64,000 nt of DNA from Phoenix dactylifera (lineage: Eukaryota; Streptophyta; Magnoliopsida; Arecales; Arecaceae), in the NCBI RefSeq assembly GCF_009389715.1, contig NC_052405.1, positions 11,052,694 to 11,116,693 of the forward strand, written 5' to 3'. The position numbers and the translations under genes are program-made. Below, one piece after another: positions 30,766 through 41,999 of the stretch (positions are counted from its first letter, which is position 1; every line of letters begins with the position of its first letter). The notes below the pieces were generated by a model. It was given only the letters and a program-made list of their open reading frames with translations. It had not been told where the DNA came from and ran no database searches.

Positions 30766-31714
30766 CTTAATTTATTATGCATAATGGTGAGCTCCATCTC
30801 CTAGCTTCAAATGTTTCAACCATGAAGATAGCCAATATATATGAAAATAGAAAAAAATTTTATATTTTGCTTGATGGTCAAGTATGATGAATGGCATTAG
30901 TGAGATTTCATCTTGGTGACACAAAAAGCTAAATTGGGCATGGTTGTGAAAGGTGGATACTGGACATGGATGTAAATAATATGCTGGTCAAGTTCTTGGA
31001 TGATTTTCATTAGAGATTCTTGACATACGTACACATTAAATGGATAATATCAAATTTGACACTCAAGTTTGATGAATTGATGAAGAAAAGTTTGTCTTGG
31101 TGAACTAAATTGGGCATAGTTGTGGGAGATGGAGAAGAACACTAATCTCTTGTATCATAGCTTCCAAATTAAAAGATATCAAATGGATCCTTCCATGCGA
31201 AGTGGAGTGAACCTTGATGCAAGTATACTGGAAATTTGGATCCTGTTCTGGTGATGAAAGGGTGCTTACTACCTAGAAATGCTGGTTTCATGAATTTGCT
31301 AGCCTTCTTCAACCTCATTTAGTTTCACAACAGGTTTAAGGTTGAGTGGAAGTTGAGATGATATGTGCAAGTAATTAGTTAAGGAATGGTAGTTTGGGTG
31401 GTATCATCACTTTTATGAATTTTGATGGTGGTGCGAATAAGCTAGACGGTCCCTTTATCAGAGTGGGAAAAGTAAAGGAAACTATTGATATAGGTTTTTT
31501 TTCTACCTGGGTGTTCCTCAGTTTCCTCCTTGCTTTAGGGAATAAATAGTTGTATTTTTTGCCTTGCATTATTACCTTGTAACTGATATATTATCCAGCA
31601 CTTACTTGCTTATGAGAACATAAAGGACTAACCCATTGATGCTGGAAGTAAAACCAAGATGCTAAATACGAAATGCACAGACATTTAATTCTTGTCAATT
31701 TAATGACTTTAGTC

Positions 31715-33215
31715 AGTATTCTCTGTATAACTGGATCAATTTCAATGGCTGGAAAGGCAGATGTGTCATTCTTAACATGATTTCTTCATTCTGCAGCATC
31801 AAGGAAAATACCCTTTTTTATGTTTTTTTAATGATTTATTTGTTGACTTGATTCCTTTTCTGTATTTATTAGCTGCCTTTAGTTTTAGGTTGGAGTTCTG
31901 CAATTTTAGTGCATGATTGCACCTCCCCCCCCCCCCCCTCCCCTCCCCCCTCCTCCTTGGCAACACACACAAGAAACAATTCCAAGGTCCTTGTAAGACT
32001 GGATGAAGTGATTTTTTTTTTTTTTTTTTTTGATTAAACATCTCTAGTGATATCTCAGTCCACTGGGTTGCTTTTGGCAGTGTTCTAGCTGAATTCTGCA
32101 CTTGTTGTATCCACAAAAGAATCTTGTTGATGCTGAATTTTATGCTATTTAAGTTTGAATCCGGACTGTAAATATGGTACAATGAGGCCTCTAAAGAGCC
32201 CATATAATTATGCCAGAGCTTCTCTATTGGCACTTACATGATACACCTAAGTTATCGGTTAGCTTTAATTTATTCAGCCTCCAGTCTTGAAAACTAAATA
32301 TCTTTTTTCAGTCTTGATTCTGACCTAAACATAATGGCAATCAAAGACTTTTTCCCACTTATCGGTAAGGATAAATTCTTTATGACTGGTCATATACTCA
32401 GTATAATACTCAATATAGCATTAGCTACGCTATAATTCTTTTTTAAAATTATTTGGTCCTTGGTGGTTGATGTAGCAAGGATATTTGAGTGAACATTTTA
32501 TGACCTCTGTGAGTATCACTTTGTATAATTGTATCAAATTCAAAGGTTGGAAAGGCAAATATTTCATTCTCAGTTGTAAGTCTTCATTCTGTAACATGAA
32601 GGAAAATGCCTTTTTATTTTATTTTTTTAAAGTTTACTGAGAAGATTTTTTTTTCTTTGTTGACTTCATTCCTCCCCCATGTCTTCCTTTCTATTGCTTG
32701 TTCATTTCCGCCAGCAACACATAATGAACAATTCCAAGACAATTGTAAGGTTGGATGAAGTGATTGGGAAAAAAAGGCTTTTGGCAGTCCATTGGGTTGC
32801 TTTTGGCAATATTCTAGTAGCCCTTTATCATCACTCTGCACTTGTCCTATCCACCGTGTTGACACTAAACTTCGTGCTATTTAAGTTTGAAACCAAACAG
32901 TAAATATGATGCTGTCAAGCCCATGCACATCCAAAATTGTTATGCAAGAACTTCTCCATTGTCACTTAACTGATACACCTAAGTTGTGGGTTAGCTTTAA
33001 TTGATTTGATCAACTCTGACCTCGAAAGCCAGGTCAACTTTCATTCATTCTGACCCAGGTGTAATGAGTCGAACACTTGTTTACACTTATCAATAGGGAC
33101 AAATTCTTCCGTGAGTAGTCATACACTCAGTATAATAAATTAGCATTAGCTAGTCTATAATTCTTTTTTAAACTATCTGGGCCTTCGTGGAAGAGGCAGC
33201 AAAGATATCCAAACA
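31715..33215 (+). repeat. Tandem duplication (two diverged units of about 0.7-0.77 kb) in the putative intron
   Basis: Unit A (about 31715-32485) and unit B (about 32510-33215) share phrases in the same order: GGAAAGGCA(G/A)AT, TCTTCATTCTG, CAATTCCAAG, GGTTGCTTTTGGCA, TGCTATTTAAGTTTGAA, GATACACCTAAGTT, ACTCAGTATAATA and CTATAATTCTTTTTTAAA. Unit A carries added poly(C) (31924-31939) and poly(T) (32012-32031) runs. No coding function is seen. Confidence 0.8.
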
Positions 33216-33784
33216 AATATTTTTGCGCCATGCTGCTTCATTTTGCTATGACAATTCATTTTGTTCTTTCTTGTGTTTGATATGGTTTAAGAGGTACATC
33301 AGAACAAGCACAGACATTTCTCTGAGAATCTAATTGAATGCCCAATTGCACTAATTTATGAGAAACCTCTGTGCGGGTGGGAGTTGCTGAGTAGAGAGAG
33401 AAAGGAAAGAGAGAAATGGGAGGAATTGGACAAAGTTGTTGCTTCCTTAATCCTGAATTTGGTTTTCAAAATCCATCAAAAAGCTGTTTTTCCATTTCCA
33501 ATAATTGGGGATTGTGCAAGTGATCAATTCTCAGGATCCCTTCTGTTTTTAATTTCTTCTGCATTGCCTCTTCGCAACTTCCACTTGCATGAGAGGACGC
33601 ACACATAAAATGGTTGGCCCTCCAAACGAACCTAAGAAACTCTCAAATCTTATTCCTTTTACTCAGATGGTGCTGAAAACTAAGCCAGTGTATTTAAGGA
33701 CTATACATAATTATCGTCTATTAGGCTGATGACTGATTACTTTCATTTTCCTTGGTCCGGACTTAGATTGCTCTTGGTGTAAAG

Positions 33785-33994
33785 ATGTCGTCAATCAAGG
33801 GATTCAGCAGCCTTGCGCCCAAGACCAAGAACCTGATTGTCGCAGGTGGGTTGTCTGGCTTCGTCGTGGGGGTGTACTACTACACCATGAGAGCAGTTGG
33901 AAACACAGATGAGCTGCAGGTTGCAATCAACAAGTTTGAAGAAATGAAGAACAAGGAGGAGGCTGAAACGGCTGCATCACCACCTGGGTCTTGA
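33785..33994 (+). CDS. COA3-like cytochrome c oxidase assembly protein (69 aa)
   Basis: This short protein has residues 1-15 polar/basic (PKTKN), one membrane helix (about 16-33, LIVAGGLSGFVVGVYYYTM), then R-A-V, an acidic stretch and a helical charged tail. The pattern matches the COA3/CCDC56 family (PF09813), single-pass inner mitochondrial membrane proteins that chaperone COX1 in early complex IV assembly. Plant members are about this length, so the coding region is probably complete in one exon. ATG 33785 follows a plausible acceptor (ACTTAG at 33766) and an 18-base leader. The leader exon may be the duplicated exon ending at 30580, giving an intron of about 3.2 kb; that link is inferred from splice signals. 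The assignment is by pattern and remembered homologues, moderate confidence. Confidence 0.68.
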   Translation: MSSIKGFSSLAPKTKNLIVAGGLSGFVVGVYYYTMRAVGNTDELQVAINKFEEMKNKEEAETAASPPGS

Positions 33995-35623
33995 GACTGC
34001 GACAACTTCCCTTCCAGTCAGAAAATTTTTCTTATCTTACATTGTTGCTGCTGCAAAAGCCTGCTGGAAAGGAGGTGGTCCAGTGACTGTTCTTATTGCT
34101 GCTGGATTGTTCTAAGAGAAGGAAGAGGATACGTAGCACTTAATAATGCAGATCTGTGTTCTTAACTATGGCAGCTAAATAGAGTGCAAGAGTCACTATA
34201 ACTGATGGATCAAGTTTTTGACTTATAATACATGTTTTGGTTTCCTTAAAACATAATACCTGTTGGTCACTATCAGAAATAAACTGTTTTTGCCCCCTTG
34301 CTGGACATCTCTGTGAGAACATTCTTGCTGCACAGGAATTTGCAGCATCTATAAGAAGCTCTATGCAGGAACAATAAGCCGTCGATGACGCAAACAAAGT
34401 CAGTCAGATAGCTAAAAAATAACTGGACTAGGTTGGAGTTTTCTTGCCTTGCCATTCATTCAGTACTAAGTGCTTCCATTGCGAAGCCCCTTCGATTTTT
34501 AATCCTTTGCACTCCAATAGGAGTGCTTCTTATATCCAGTTTCAGTCTCCTTCTTTCTGCTTGCCATCTAGCACCTTTGCCTTGCGATCCCGTGGGAGTA
34601 CCTCTCCTAAAAAGTCAGTGATTGGTTTATATGGAGTGTGCTCCTATCTGCTTTCTTGATGTCATTTCGCAGGATGGTTTCAGAGAATAGTTACTTGGAG
34701 ATGTTAATTTGAAAGTTTTTTAAAATAGCTATTTTTATAAAATATTATAATTAATAATTAATTATTTTCAAAAAGGTTTTGCATGAACAATTTTTATAAA
34801 AGGATAAGTGACATGATCTTGGGTTATGATATCATTATGATTAAGGTTTGACAATATAAGGAAACTCCAACACCTCCTCTCTTCTACAAAATCATCAACA
34901 AGAGAAAGAGAGGCGCAGAGAAAGGCTAGATTTTTTTTCTTTTTTTCTTCTCCAAGAGAGAGAAAGAGAGAGAATAAGACTTGGAGACAAGTTCCTGTAA
35001 CGCTGCATCCTCTTGGCTTGTACTTGCAGGAGACTCAAATCTAAGAAAAAATCTAGAAAGGTATGTGGATTGAAGCTGTGGAGGATAATAATCCTTAGAA
35101 GGTACGTTCACGAACAAAAAGAAATGTGAAACTTGATTGTGGGAATGCGATATGAGACAAATTGTTTGATTTGAACTCTATTATTTATTAGTTTATTCTT
35201 CAACGGTTTGGATGCCTTAATGTTAATAATCAAAAATCTATTTACTTCTTGCAAATGAAATGTAGCAAAATATTAATTTCAATGAAGCTTTTTAATTTTG
35301 GATGCCTTAATGTACATGTTATTACGTTAGTTTCTCAAATATAGACAAAATATATTATTCATACCACCAGATTGCAATTACTATTTGCAAGAATTGAATA
35401 TTATAATATCTTTAGTTCAAGGATAATCTTTTATTAGCTAGCAAAATCTACATGCAGCTCGCTACTCGAGAGGCTTCATTTGGGCAGACCACAGGCCGGT
35501 GCCAGAGTCTTTATATAGTATTGTGCTTTCTGATTTTGTTGGTCGCATTTACATCCGTCACATGTAAGCCACCGTTGTAAAAAAATAATAATAATAATAA
35601 TAAAATAAAAAAAGCAAAATCTA
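33995..35623. other. 3' UTR of the COA3-like gene, then AT-rich intergenic DNA
   Basis: The first few hundred bases are the probable 3' UTR. Nothing coding follows. Around 35450-35612 a GC-richer stretch (CAGGCCGGTGCCAGAG) ends in GTAAAAAAATAATAATAATAA, resembling the 3' end and tail of a truncated LINE, but no ORF is present to confirm it. Confidence 0.4.
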
Positions 35624-36119
35624 CACTATATATATCATCTAAATTTTTGGAAGCATTTAAAAAGTGCCGCTAAATAATAAATTTATGGCCGCTGCATAAT
35701 GTCGGAAAAAATAAAAAGAAGTTATTGAAATTTAAATAAAATAGTGGCGGCATTTTGTACAAAAACCAGCAAGTCTATTGTAAAAGTAAATGCCTAATGG
35801 AATACATATTTATTGGCACACATAAATATTGTTAATATACAAACTTCGGCCAACATATCCTAATATGTCACACATGATTTATTATCGATATATATAAGTA
35901 CCGTAAAAATTCAAAAAAAAGTTTGATTTGAATATTTAAGGGCACTTTTCTATGCCATAGAAAAGCAGATTTGTGTTGGCATTTCTCAAAAATATCAGTA
36001 ATTAATTGCCGACACCAATGTCACATAGCAAAATGCCACAAAAATGCCCGTAAATATATTTGTGGCATTTTCCCTTGCGGCACTTACAAATGCCCCTAAT
36101 AAGAATTTTTGTTGTAGTG
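35624..36119. mobile_element. CACTA-type (En/Spm) MITE, 496 bp
   Basis: The element begins CACTATATA and ends TTGTTGTAGTG, and CTA flanks both ends (35621-35623 and 36120-36122). CACTA...TAGTG termini with 3-bp target duplications define this superfamily. Inside are subterminal repeats of GTGCCGC/GCGGCAC and TGCCACA-type phrases. There is no transposase ORF, so it is non-autonomous. The terminal similarity beyond CACTA is weak, which is the main doubt. Confidence 0.78.
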
Positions 36120-36122
36120 CTA

Positions 36123-37569
36123 TAGATTGATGGTGATTTATCAGAGAAAGAGTCTATTTACTCTTGTGCATATTCTTCAGCTACAAAAAACAGTAGTGGA
36201 CTTATTCCCTGTCCTTCAGTAAATATGAATTTGGTGTTGCTTCAATTTTATAAAAAGAGAAGAGAAGCCATAAGCTAGCTAGACTTTCTAGCTCATCCTA
36301 AAGTGCTTTTTTGATATTTTCTTCTTGTAGAAGCACTTTCCAGATGATATTACTAAACAATTATTTTTAGAGAAATATTATGTTGCTTTAAAAGCCAGAA
36401 AACACTTTTTTTTTTTTTGAAACAGTACTACTATACCCTAAATAGTTTTATCATTTCCAGAAAAATGACTAGCTTGTTCTAATTTTTGATTTATTTCAAA
36501 AATTTTAACAATCAAATAGAATCGGATATGGCACCTGGCATAGCTATTCCACCTTGTATAGCTTTCCTTGTTTCCATTTTTCTTATGCTTCTACAAAATA
36601 CAACCTAGAAGCTTACAATTACTCCAGCTAAGCTTGATATATGGACCCAACCCTGCTCACTTGCTAAACACTAACCAAAATCCAAAAGTATAGGACAGCA
36701 AGCAACCACAACTTTGATTTTTGGAATAATCTTACATATTACAAGGTTGGGATCCTAGATATTATTATACCATCACCTTCCTAGGACTAAAGGAGAAATT
36801 TTCATAGACCTTCCTTACCTTGCACTACAGCCAGTTACCCTGGTCAAATATTAACACCGTTATCCTTTTGTGAAAAACAAAACTTTAACAATATATCTGT
36901 TAAAATTTTTCTTCTTTAGGCATTTCTAATAATAAATGTCATGAAGAAAATTTATACTTATGCATCTTATGGAATTTAGTTTCCTAATCCTCAAGAACTT
37001 ACATATTAACTCTTTTTTCTATTAATTTCAATTAATCATCATGGATATCATGTGTTTTTAATGTAATGCAGTTGTGTCATGTATAATATGTGATAAATTT
37101 AAGTAATGGTATCCAAGTTCCTCTCATTTCATATGATTATTATGATTATTTTACATATTGTATATTAATCACTCTTCTTATTATGTATGAGGTTTCATTT
37201 TGATTTTTTATTCCTTTGCATAGTATTTATATGTTTGCATAACTGTTTCGATCTAGAAGTTTGATGCACCTAAAACTTTATGAGATATTGGAGGAAATTA
37301 AACTAAACTTTAAGCCATTAACCATGGGTGATATCAAATTGGAAGAACAAAAGCGGCCTGAGCTACAGATAGGCTGTAGCCTGCAACCTACTGTTTAGCC
37401 GTGAGTCTCCAAACAAGCAATTAGCTCGCCCCGCAGGTAAATTTAAAGTGCATCCATCCTTCCTACTATTCTTTCCATTTGAAAGAATGTAAATTGATGG
37501 GTCTAGATGGATGAGCAACTTCTCCTTCCAACTCCATCCATTCTTCGACTCCAATCAAACATAAGATTA
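36123..37569. other. AT-rich intergenic sequence
   Basis: No coding exon, RNA gene or mobile element could be supported here on either strand. Confidence 0.5.
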
Positions 37570-38590
37570 AGAGAGGATATAAGTATAGCACGGTAACAAA
37601 ATAATTAAATTATTACTATATTATATTAAGACATAAAATTTCTATAAGATATTAAAAATAAAATTTGTAAATATTTTTGCACTAAAATTAAATAATTATT
37701 ATACACTGCATCCATTTTAAAAAAGAGGGAAAAAAAATCTGCATGACATTAGTCAAGCACTTAACATTTTCTTTATATCTTTGGAATCAACGTAGCATAT
37801 TAAAAACTTTTGATGCCAAATTTAAAAAAAAAAAAATTCTGCAGGCACTTGGCCGAGAACTAGCATCTCCGTATCTAGTTTGAGCCCAAATGTTGATCTC
37901 AGCAATCAGCCGCCGTTTGATCTCAATTCTCGAACACATTTGACTTGGTTTTGACCTCCTTCAGGAATATCTCATTGAGATTTGTTTACTCTTTTCAACC
38001 AACATTAATGATAGAAACGTTGAATCGGTTAGAGTCCCCATACATCCCAATAAAAAAACCCAAGCTAATGCTTCCAATCATCTGACGCCACATGTCATAG
38101 AGGGTTTTTTCTATCATAGCATTGGTTTGCTAAGTTGGGGCCGCATAGAAACAGAAAGAGTACCGTAGTCATAATACCACAACAACACCCACCCGGCGAA
38201 GCAAAATAAAGTCCACCGCATGGCCGCATCCGTCCAATTTCAGCAGCTCCATCCCCAAAGTCTTCTCCTCCCCCTTGGTATATATCCATCCTATCCCATT
38301 CCTCCATATTTCTTTCACTTAGGTTGATGGATTTGTAGATCATTCAATGCCAAATCCGATCTTTGATCGTCGAGGATGTCCCAGGCGGACGTCGCTTACA
38401 GGTTTTCTATTTTTTGTCCCCAATTTCCCACCTCTAATTGAGGGTTTTACTCTGCCTTTTGTCTTCGATTAGGTTGGATTTTGCTTTATTTTTTTTGCTC
38501 TATCTGCTTCGAATTTGAGATTTTTATCACCAAAATTCTGATGTAGTTTCATGATTTCCCTGGTCAATGTTGTTTCCTGAAATTTCTTCC
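37570..38590 (+). repeat. Copy 2 of the duplicated promoter/exon 1 block
   Basis: The partner of 30000-30765, about 7.6 kb away in direct orientation. This copy keeps the ATG (38376) and the 26-base first coding exon of the CxxC protein gene, so it is the functional 5' end of that gene. It contains two segments missing from copy 1, around 37935-38040 and 38135-38245. Confidence 0.88.
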
Positions 38591-40820
38591 AATTTCAGGT
38601 AATATACCGTGATATCCAGATATCTATATATCTCTATCTAAGGAGTTTTCATTTGAAATGTTGTATAGTTTAAAATTTTTGGGGATTGTCTTTGTTCTTT
38701 TATGGTGCAGTCTAATTGTTTAATTTTGTAAATCTAATGGTGGAAATGGAAGCTATTTGTTTTGTTATTATGTAATGCCATGTCATTCAACTCCTATTTG
38801 GTGGGAAAAGAACTGTTGGTTGATCGGTCCAGTCTCTTATTTGACGAATTGTATCACATTGGTTATGTTTGTGCGCCACGCTCAAAGGTAAATTGCTGTT
38901 GTAAAAGTTGAAGTGATTTTTGAAGTTATGATAGGAAAAGGTATAGTAATGTGGCTGTGAATTTTAGATACAGAAAAGTGGAGCTCAAATCCGATTTACT
39001 ATTGCACATCAAATTTAATCAAGTTGCAATTTTGTGTGTATATATTATATATATATAATTGGCAAGTGGTGTTAGACCTTTGAGGAAAGTAGATTCTTAG
39101 GTTTGATTGCTTAATGATTCTAGCGGATGTGCACAACATGGGCTAAGATACTAGAAGAATTTCTAGCAATGTATATTGTTTCATGTTGAGTTTCTAAGTG
39201 GGTTAGCAAGCAAGGTGTTGGAGCTATTAAGAGCAATCCAGATGAAAAACAAGACCCAGATATTTTGAAGATTCAATCACTTACAATATAACATATGTTA
39301 CTTCTGATAATACTTGTCTAGCCCAACTTTTAGTCACTCTTAACAAAATTCAAGATGGTGTAAATTTTGGTTCATGTCAAAGCTAAATGTAGTTATCTAC
39401 AAGGATATAAAATATTCTGACAATGGAAAGACATATGTATATCCAATTTGGGCTAACCAGATAATACCATTGTGGCTATTAATGCCTTTTGGTTCAATCA
39501 TGTCTTTTGACCCTAGAGTTCATCCTGTTAATAATTTATTAAGTTCAGAAATGAACTCAGGAAGTTTTATCTTTTTCTGTTCATGCATTGCCCCAGACCG
39601 GTCAACCTGTCAAACAAACCCTTTTTTTTTAATTCCTTAGTTCTTTTTCTTTAACTTGCTTGTTTAACCAAGGAAGTGTTTGGCTGCTAGGTTTGAGCAG
39701 CTAAAATTTTCCTCGAAGTACATTTGGTTCTCTTTCATTTCTCAATTCCAAGTCCATGTCATTTCATATCACTTAGCATAAAATGAAATTAAATTTAAAC
39801 CATGTAAAGTTTCTTATTGTAGCTTATTTTAATTTTTGATGTATTCTTCTTTTGAACACTAAGAACCAACTTTATGGTTTTTGTAGAGCATAGGATTCAT
39901 ATTAGCTATTTTTTTGGCTTAGCATTTGCTTTTTGTAATTTTGCTTAATTTCTTTTGGTGAATGTCATCTTCATATTCCTACTCCTTAGGAGCAGTTGAT
40001 AAGAAAACATGGAGATAGAAAAATAGAACTGTTGATAGTATTTATTGTAGATACTTCAGCAGAACTTTTGTTTAATCCGATGCATGGCAACATGCAATAT
40101 GCATGTTGGTTCTTAGCACAAATGTAATTAGATGGTGTTGCATCATATAAAACTTTCATTTTAATTCTTTACTGGCAAATAAACACATTTAAGTTTGCAG
40201 ATGCTCATCTTTATATATTGAACATCATTAAGTCTTCATATGCATCTTGTTACTCATAATTTGAGTTTAAAGCACATCAAAGCCTGAAAGTTCTTCTTGT
40301 TGAATATTATTGTCTTCACAGTGTTTGCAAAACATCTTGGATGATTTTAGTCTGATTTTAAATCACATCAAATTTATTTATTTGTTATTAAATTTTTTAA
40401 CCATTATTTCATGAGTTACATTATAATATTATGAATCATTTGGTCATCCAACAACTAAGGCTCAATATTTTTTCTATATGCAGTTGTGGATCTTGTGGAT
40501 ATCCTCTGAACTTGACATCTTCTAATAGAATCACATCTGGAATAGGCTCGGACTATCAAAAATCCATCAAGAAGGGTGTGATTTCTTTTATTTCTGTCGA
40601 TCTCAGTCGATTTACTCAAGTTGATGAGATAAATTGTTTTCCCATCAATCTGGGTCGTTATAGACCGAAAACTAAGCTTCTTTGTCGCAAATGTGGAGCC
40701 CTCATTGGCTATGGATATGGTGAGTCAGCTGTTCTCTGTGGCTTTGACTCTGTTGGTTCATCCTCTTCAAGTTGCCAAAAGTACTCAATAAAGATTCGTG
40801 CATTACAGCCTTCAGCTTAG
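38376..40820 (+). CDS. Conserved plant CxxC/CxxC protein (At4g08330-like), 120 aa
   Basis: Exon 1 is 38376-38401 (26 bases) and exon 2 is 40484-40820; the 2.08-kb intron has GTTTTC at its donor and TATATGCAG at its acceptor. Joined, the frame starts MSQADVAYSCGSCGYPLNL and is open to TAG at 40818. Cys pairs C10/C13 and C76/C79 suggest a single zinc site in a beta-rich fold like those of Yippee/Mss4-type proteins; that comparison is my inference. Homologues are annotated as 'uncharacterized protein At4g08330' in plants. The function is unknown. Without the tiny first exon, exon 2 looks like an ORF starting at 40431, which would be wrong. The ATG of the next gene lies 24 bases after this stop. 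Confidence 0.8.
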
Positions 40821-40844
40821 AGTTAGTTTTCCTTTGATTTAGTG

Positions 40845-41999
40845 ATGCAAAGAATGGATTATCATTTAAATAATGTCGAGAGCTATCTACCTGATGATTG
40901 CTTGCTTATTATTTTTCGGAAGCTTCAAAATATTACTGATCGAAATGCTTTTGGCTTAACATGTCGTCATTGGCTTCATATTCAAAATTTAGCACGCAGA
41001 TCATTAATCTTTCAGTTCTCTTATAAACCAAATATTTACCAAGGGTATGCTCAATATATACCAAGACTATTGGTCCGCTTCCCCTATCTCAATTCAATAT
41101 CTCTAGCTGGTTGCACAGAATTACCTGATTCAGCATTGGCTCGACTGAGAGATTCTGGATCAAACCTTCGGTCTCTTTCTTTATATTGTTGTTTTGGCAT
41201 CACAGATAATGGTCTTACTCAAGTATCTACAGGATGCACTCATTTGGTATCTATTACTCTATATCGTTGTAATATCACAGATGTTGGTTTAGAAAGCCTT
41301 GCTGAGTATTGTCGGGCATTGGAGAACATAGATCTTTCCTATTGCATATTGATTTCAGACCGTGGGATTAATGCAATCGCCAAGAGCTGTTTGAAACTTC
41401 ATACTTTTATGATTTCATATTGCAAGGGCTTAACAGGTATGGGATTCAAAGGATGCTCGTCTACTCTAACTTATTTAGAAGCTGACTCGTGCATGCTTAC
41501 TTCAGAAGGATTGTTGGAAGCTGTCAGTGGAGGTGGGCTTGAGTATTTAAACGTGTCCAACTTGAGAAACTGGGTTGGCATGGATGGCTTGGGTGGGATT
41601 GGTACTGGATCTGCTCCAAGACTTCGATTTTTAAACTTGAGAATGTGTCGTTTTGTTGGTGATGAATCAGTGGCGGCCATAGCCAAGGGCTGTCCATTAC
41701 TTGAGGAATGGAGTGTTGCCGTCTGTCATGAGATCCGTATTTCTGGATGGTCAGCTATTGGATCAAATTGTGGAAATTTGAAGATTTTACATGTGAATCG
41801 GTGCCGAAATCTATGTGACCGAGGATTGCAAGCTCTGCAAGATGGTTGTGGCCGACTTGAACTGTTGTATATGCATGGTTGTCGTAAAGTCACTTACCTG
41901 GGATTAGAGACATTCAAAATTCAAAGACAGGATGTACATATCAGAAGAGAGGAACGCGTCTCCATTGGGCCTTATATGGATAGCTTATTTTCATGGTGA
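40845..41999 (+). CDS. F-box/LRR-repeat protein (FBL type), 384 aa
   Basis: The F-box occupies residues about 14-54 (YLPDDCLLIIFRKLQ...CRHWLHI). At least ten cysteine-containing leucine-rich repeats follow (about 80-350; for example LRSLSLYCCFGITDNGL, LENIDLSYCILISDRGI, LKILHVNRCRNLCDRGL). The F-box binds SKP1 in an SCF ubiquitin ligase and the repeats choose the substrate, which is unknown. The coding region is a single exon. ATG 40845 is the first in frame; a second, ATGGAT, at 40854 has a better context. It resembles proteins annotated as F-box/LRR-repeat protein 12, but the exact orthologue is uncertain. It starts 24 bases after the stop of the CxxC gene, with a splice-acceptor-like TTTTCCTTTGATTTAG just before the ATG, so it may share that gene's promoter and leader. 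Confidence 0.88.
   Translation: MQRMDYHLNNVESYLPDDCLLIIFRKLQNITDRNAFGLTCRHWLHIQNLARRSLIFQFSYKPNIYQGYAQYIPRLLVRFPYLNSISLAGCTELPDSALARLRDSGSNLRSLSLYCCFGITDNGLTQVSTGCTHLVSITLYRCNITDVGLESLAEYCRALENIDLSYCILISDRGINAIAKSCLKLHTFMISYCKGLTGMGFKGCSSTLTYLEADSCMLTSEGLLEAVSGGGLEYLNVSNLRNWVGMDGLGGIGTGSAPRLRFLNLRMCRFVGDESVAAIAKGCPLLEEWSVAVCHEIRISGWSAIGSNCGNLKILHVNRCRNLCDRGLQALQDGCGRLELLYMHGCRKVTYLGLETFKIQRQDVHIRREERVSIGPYMDSLFSW

Noticed and set aside
33384-33608. 74-codon plus-strand ORF before the COA3-like gene
   Set aside because: Low-complexity start, no similarity recognised, and it lies within the putative leader intron.
40431-40483. ORF start at 40431 for the CxxC protein
   Set aside because: This stretch is the end of the intron (TTTTCTATATGCAG acceptor at 40483); the real start is in the 26-base exon at 38376.
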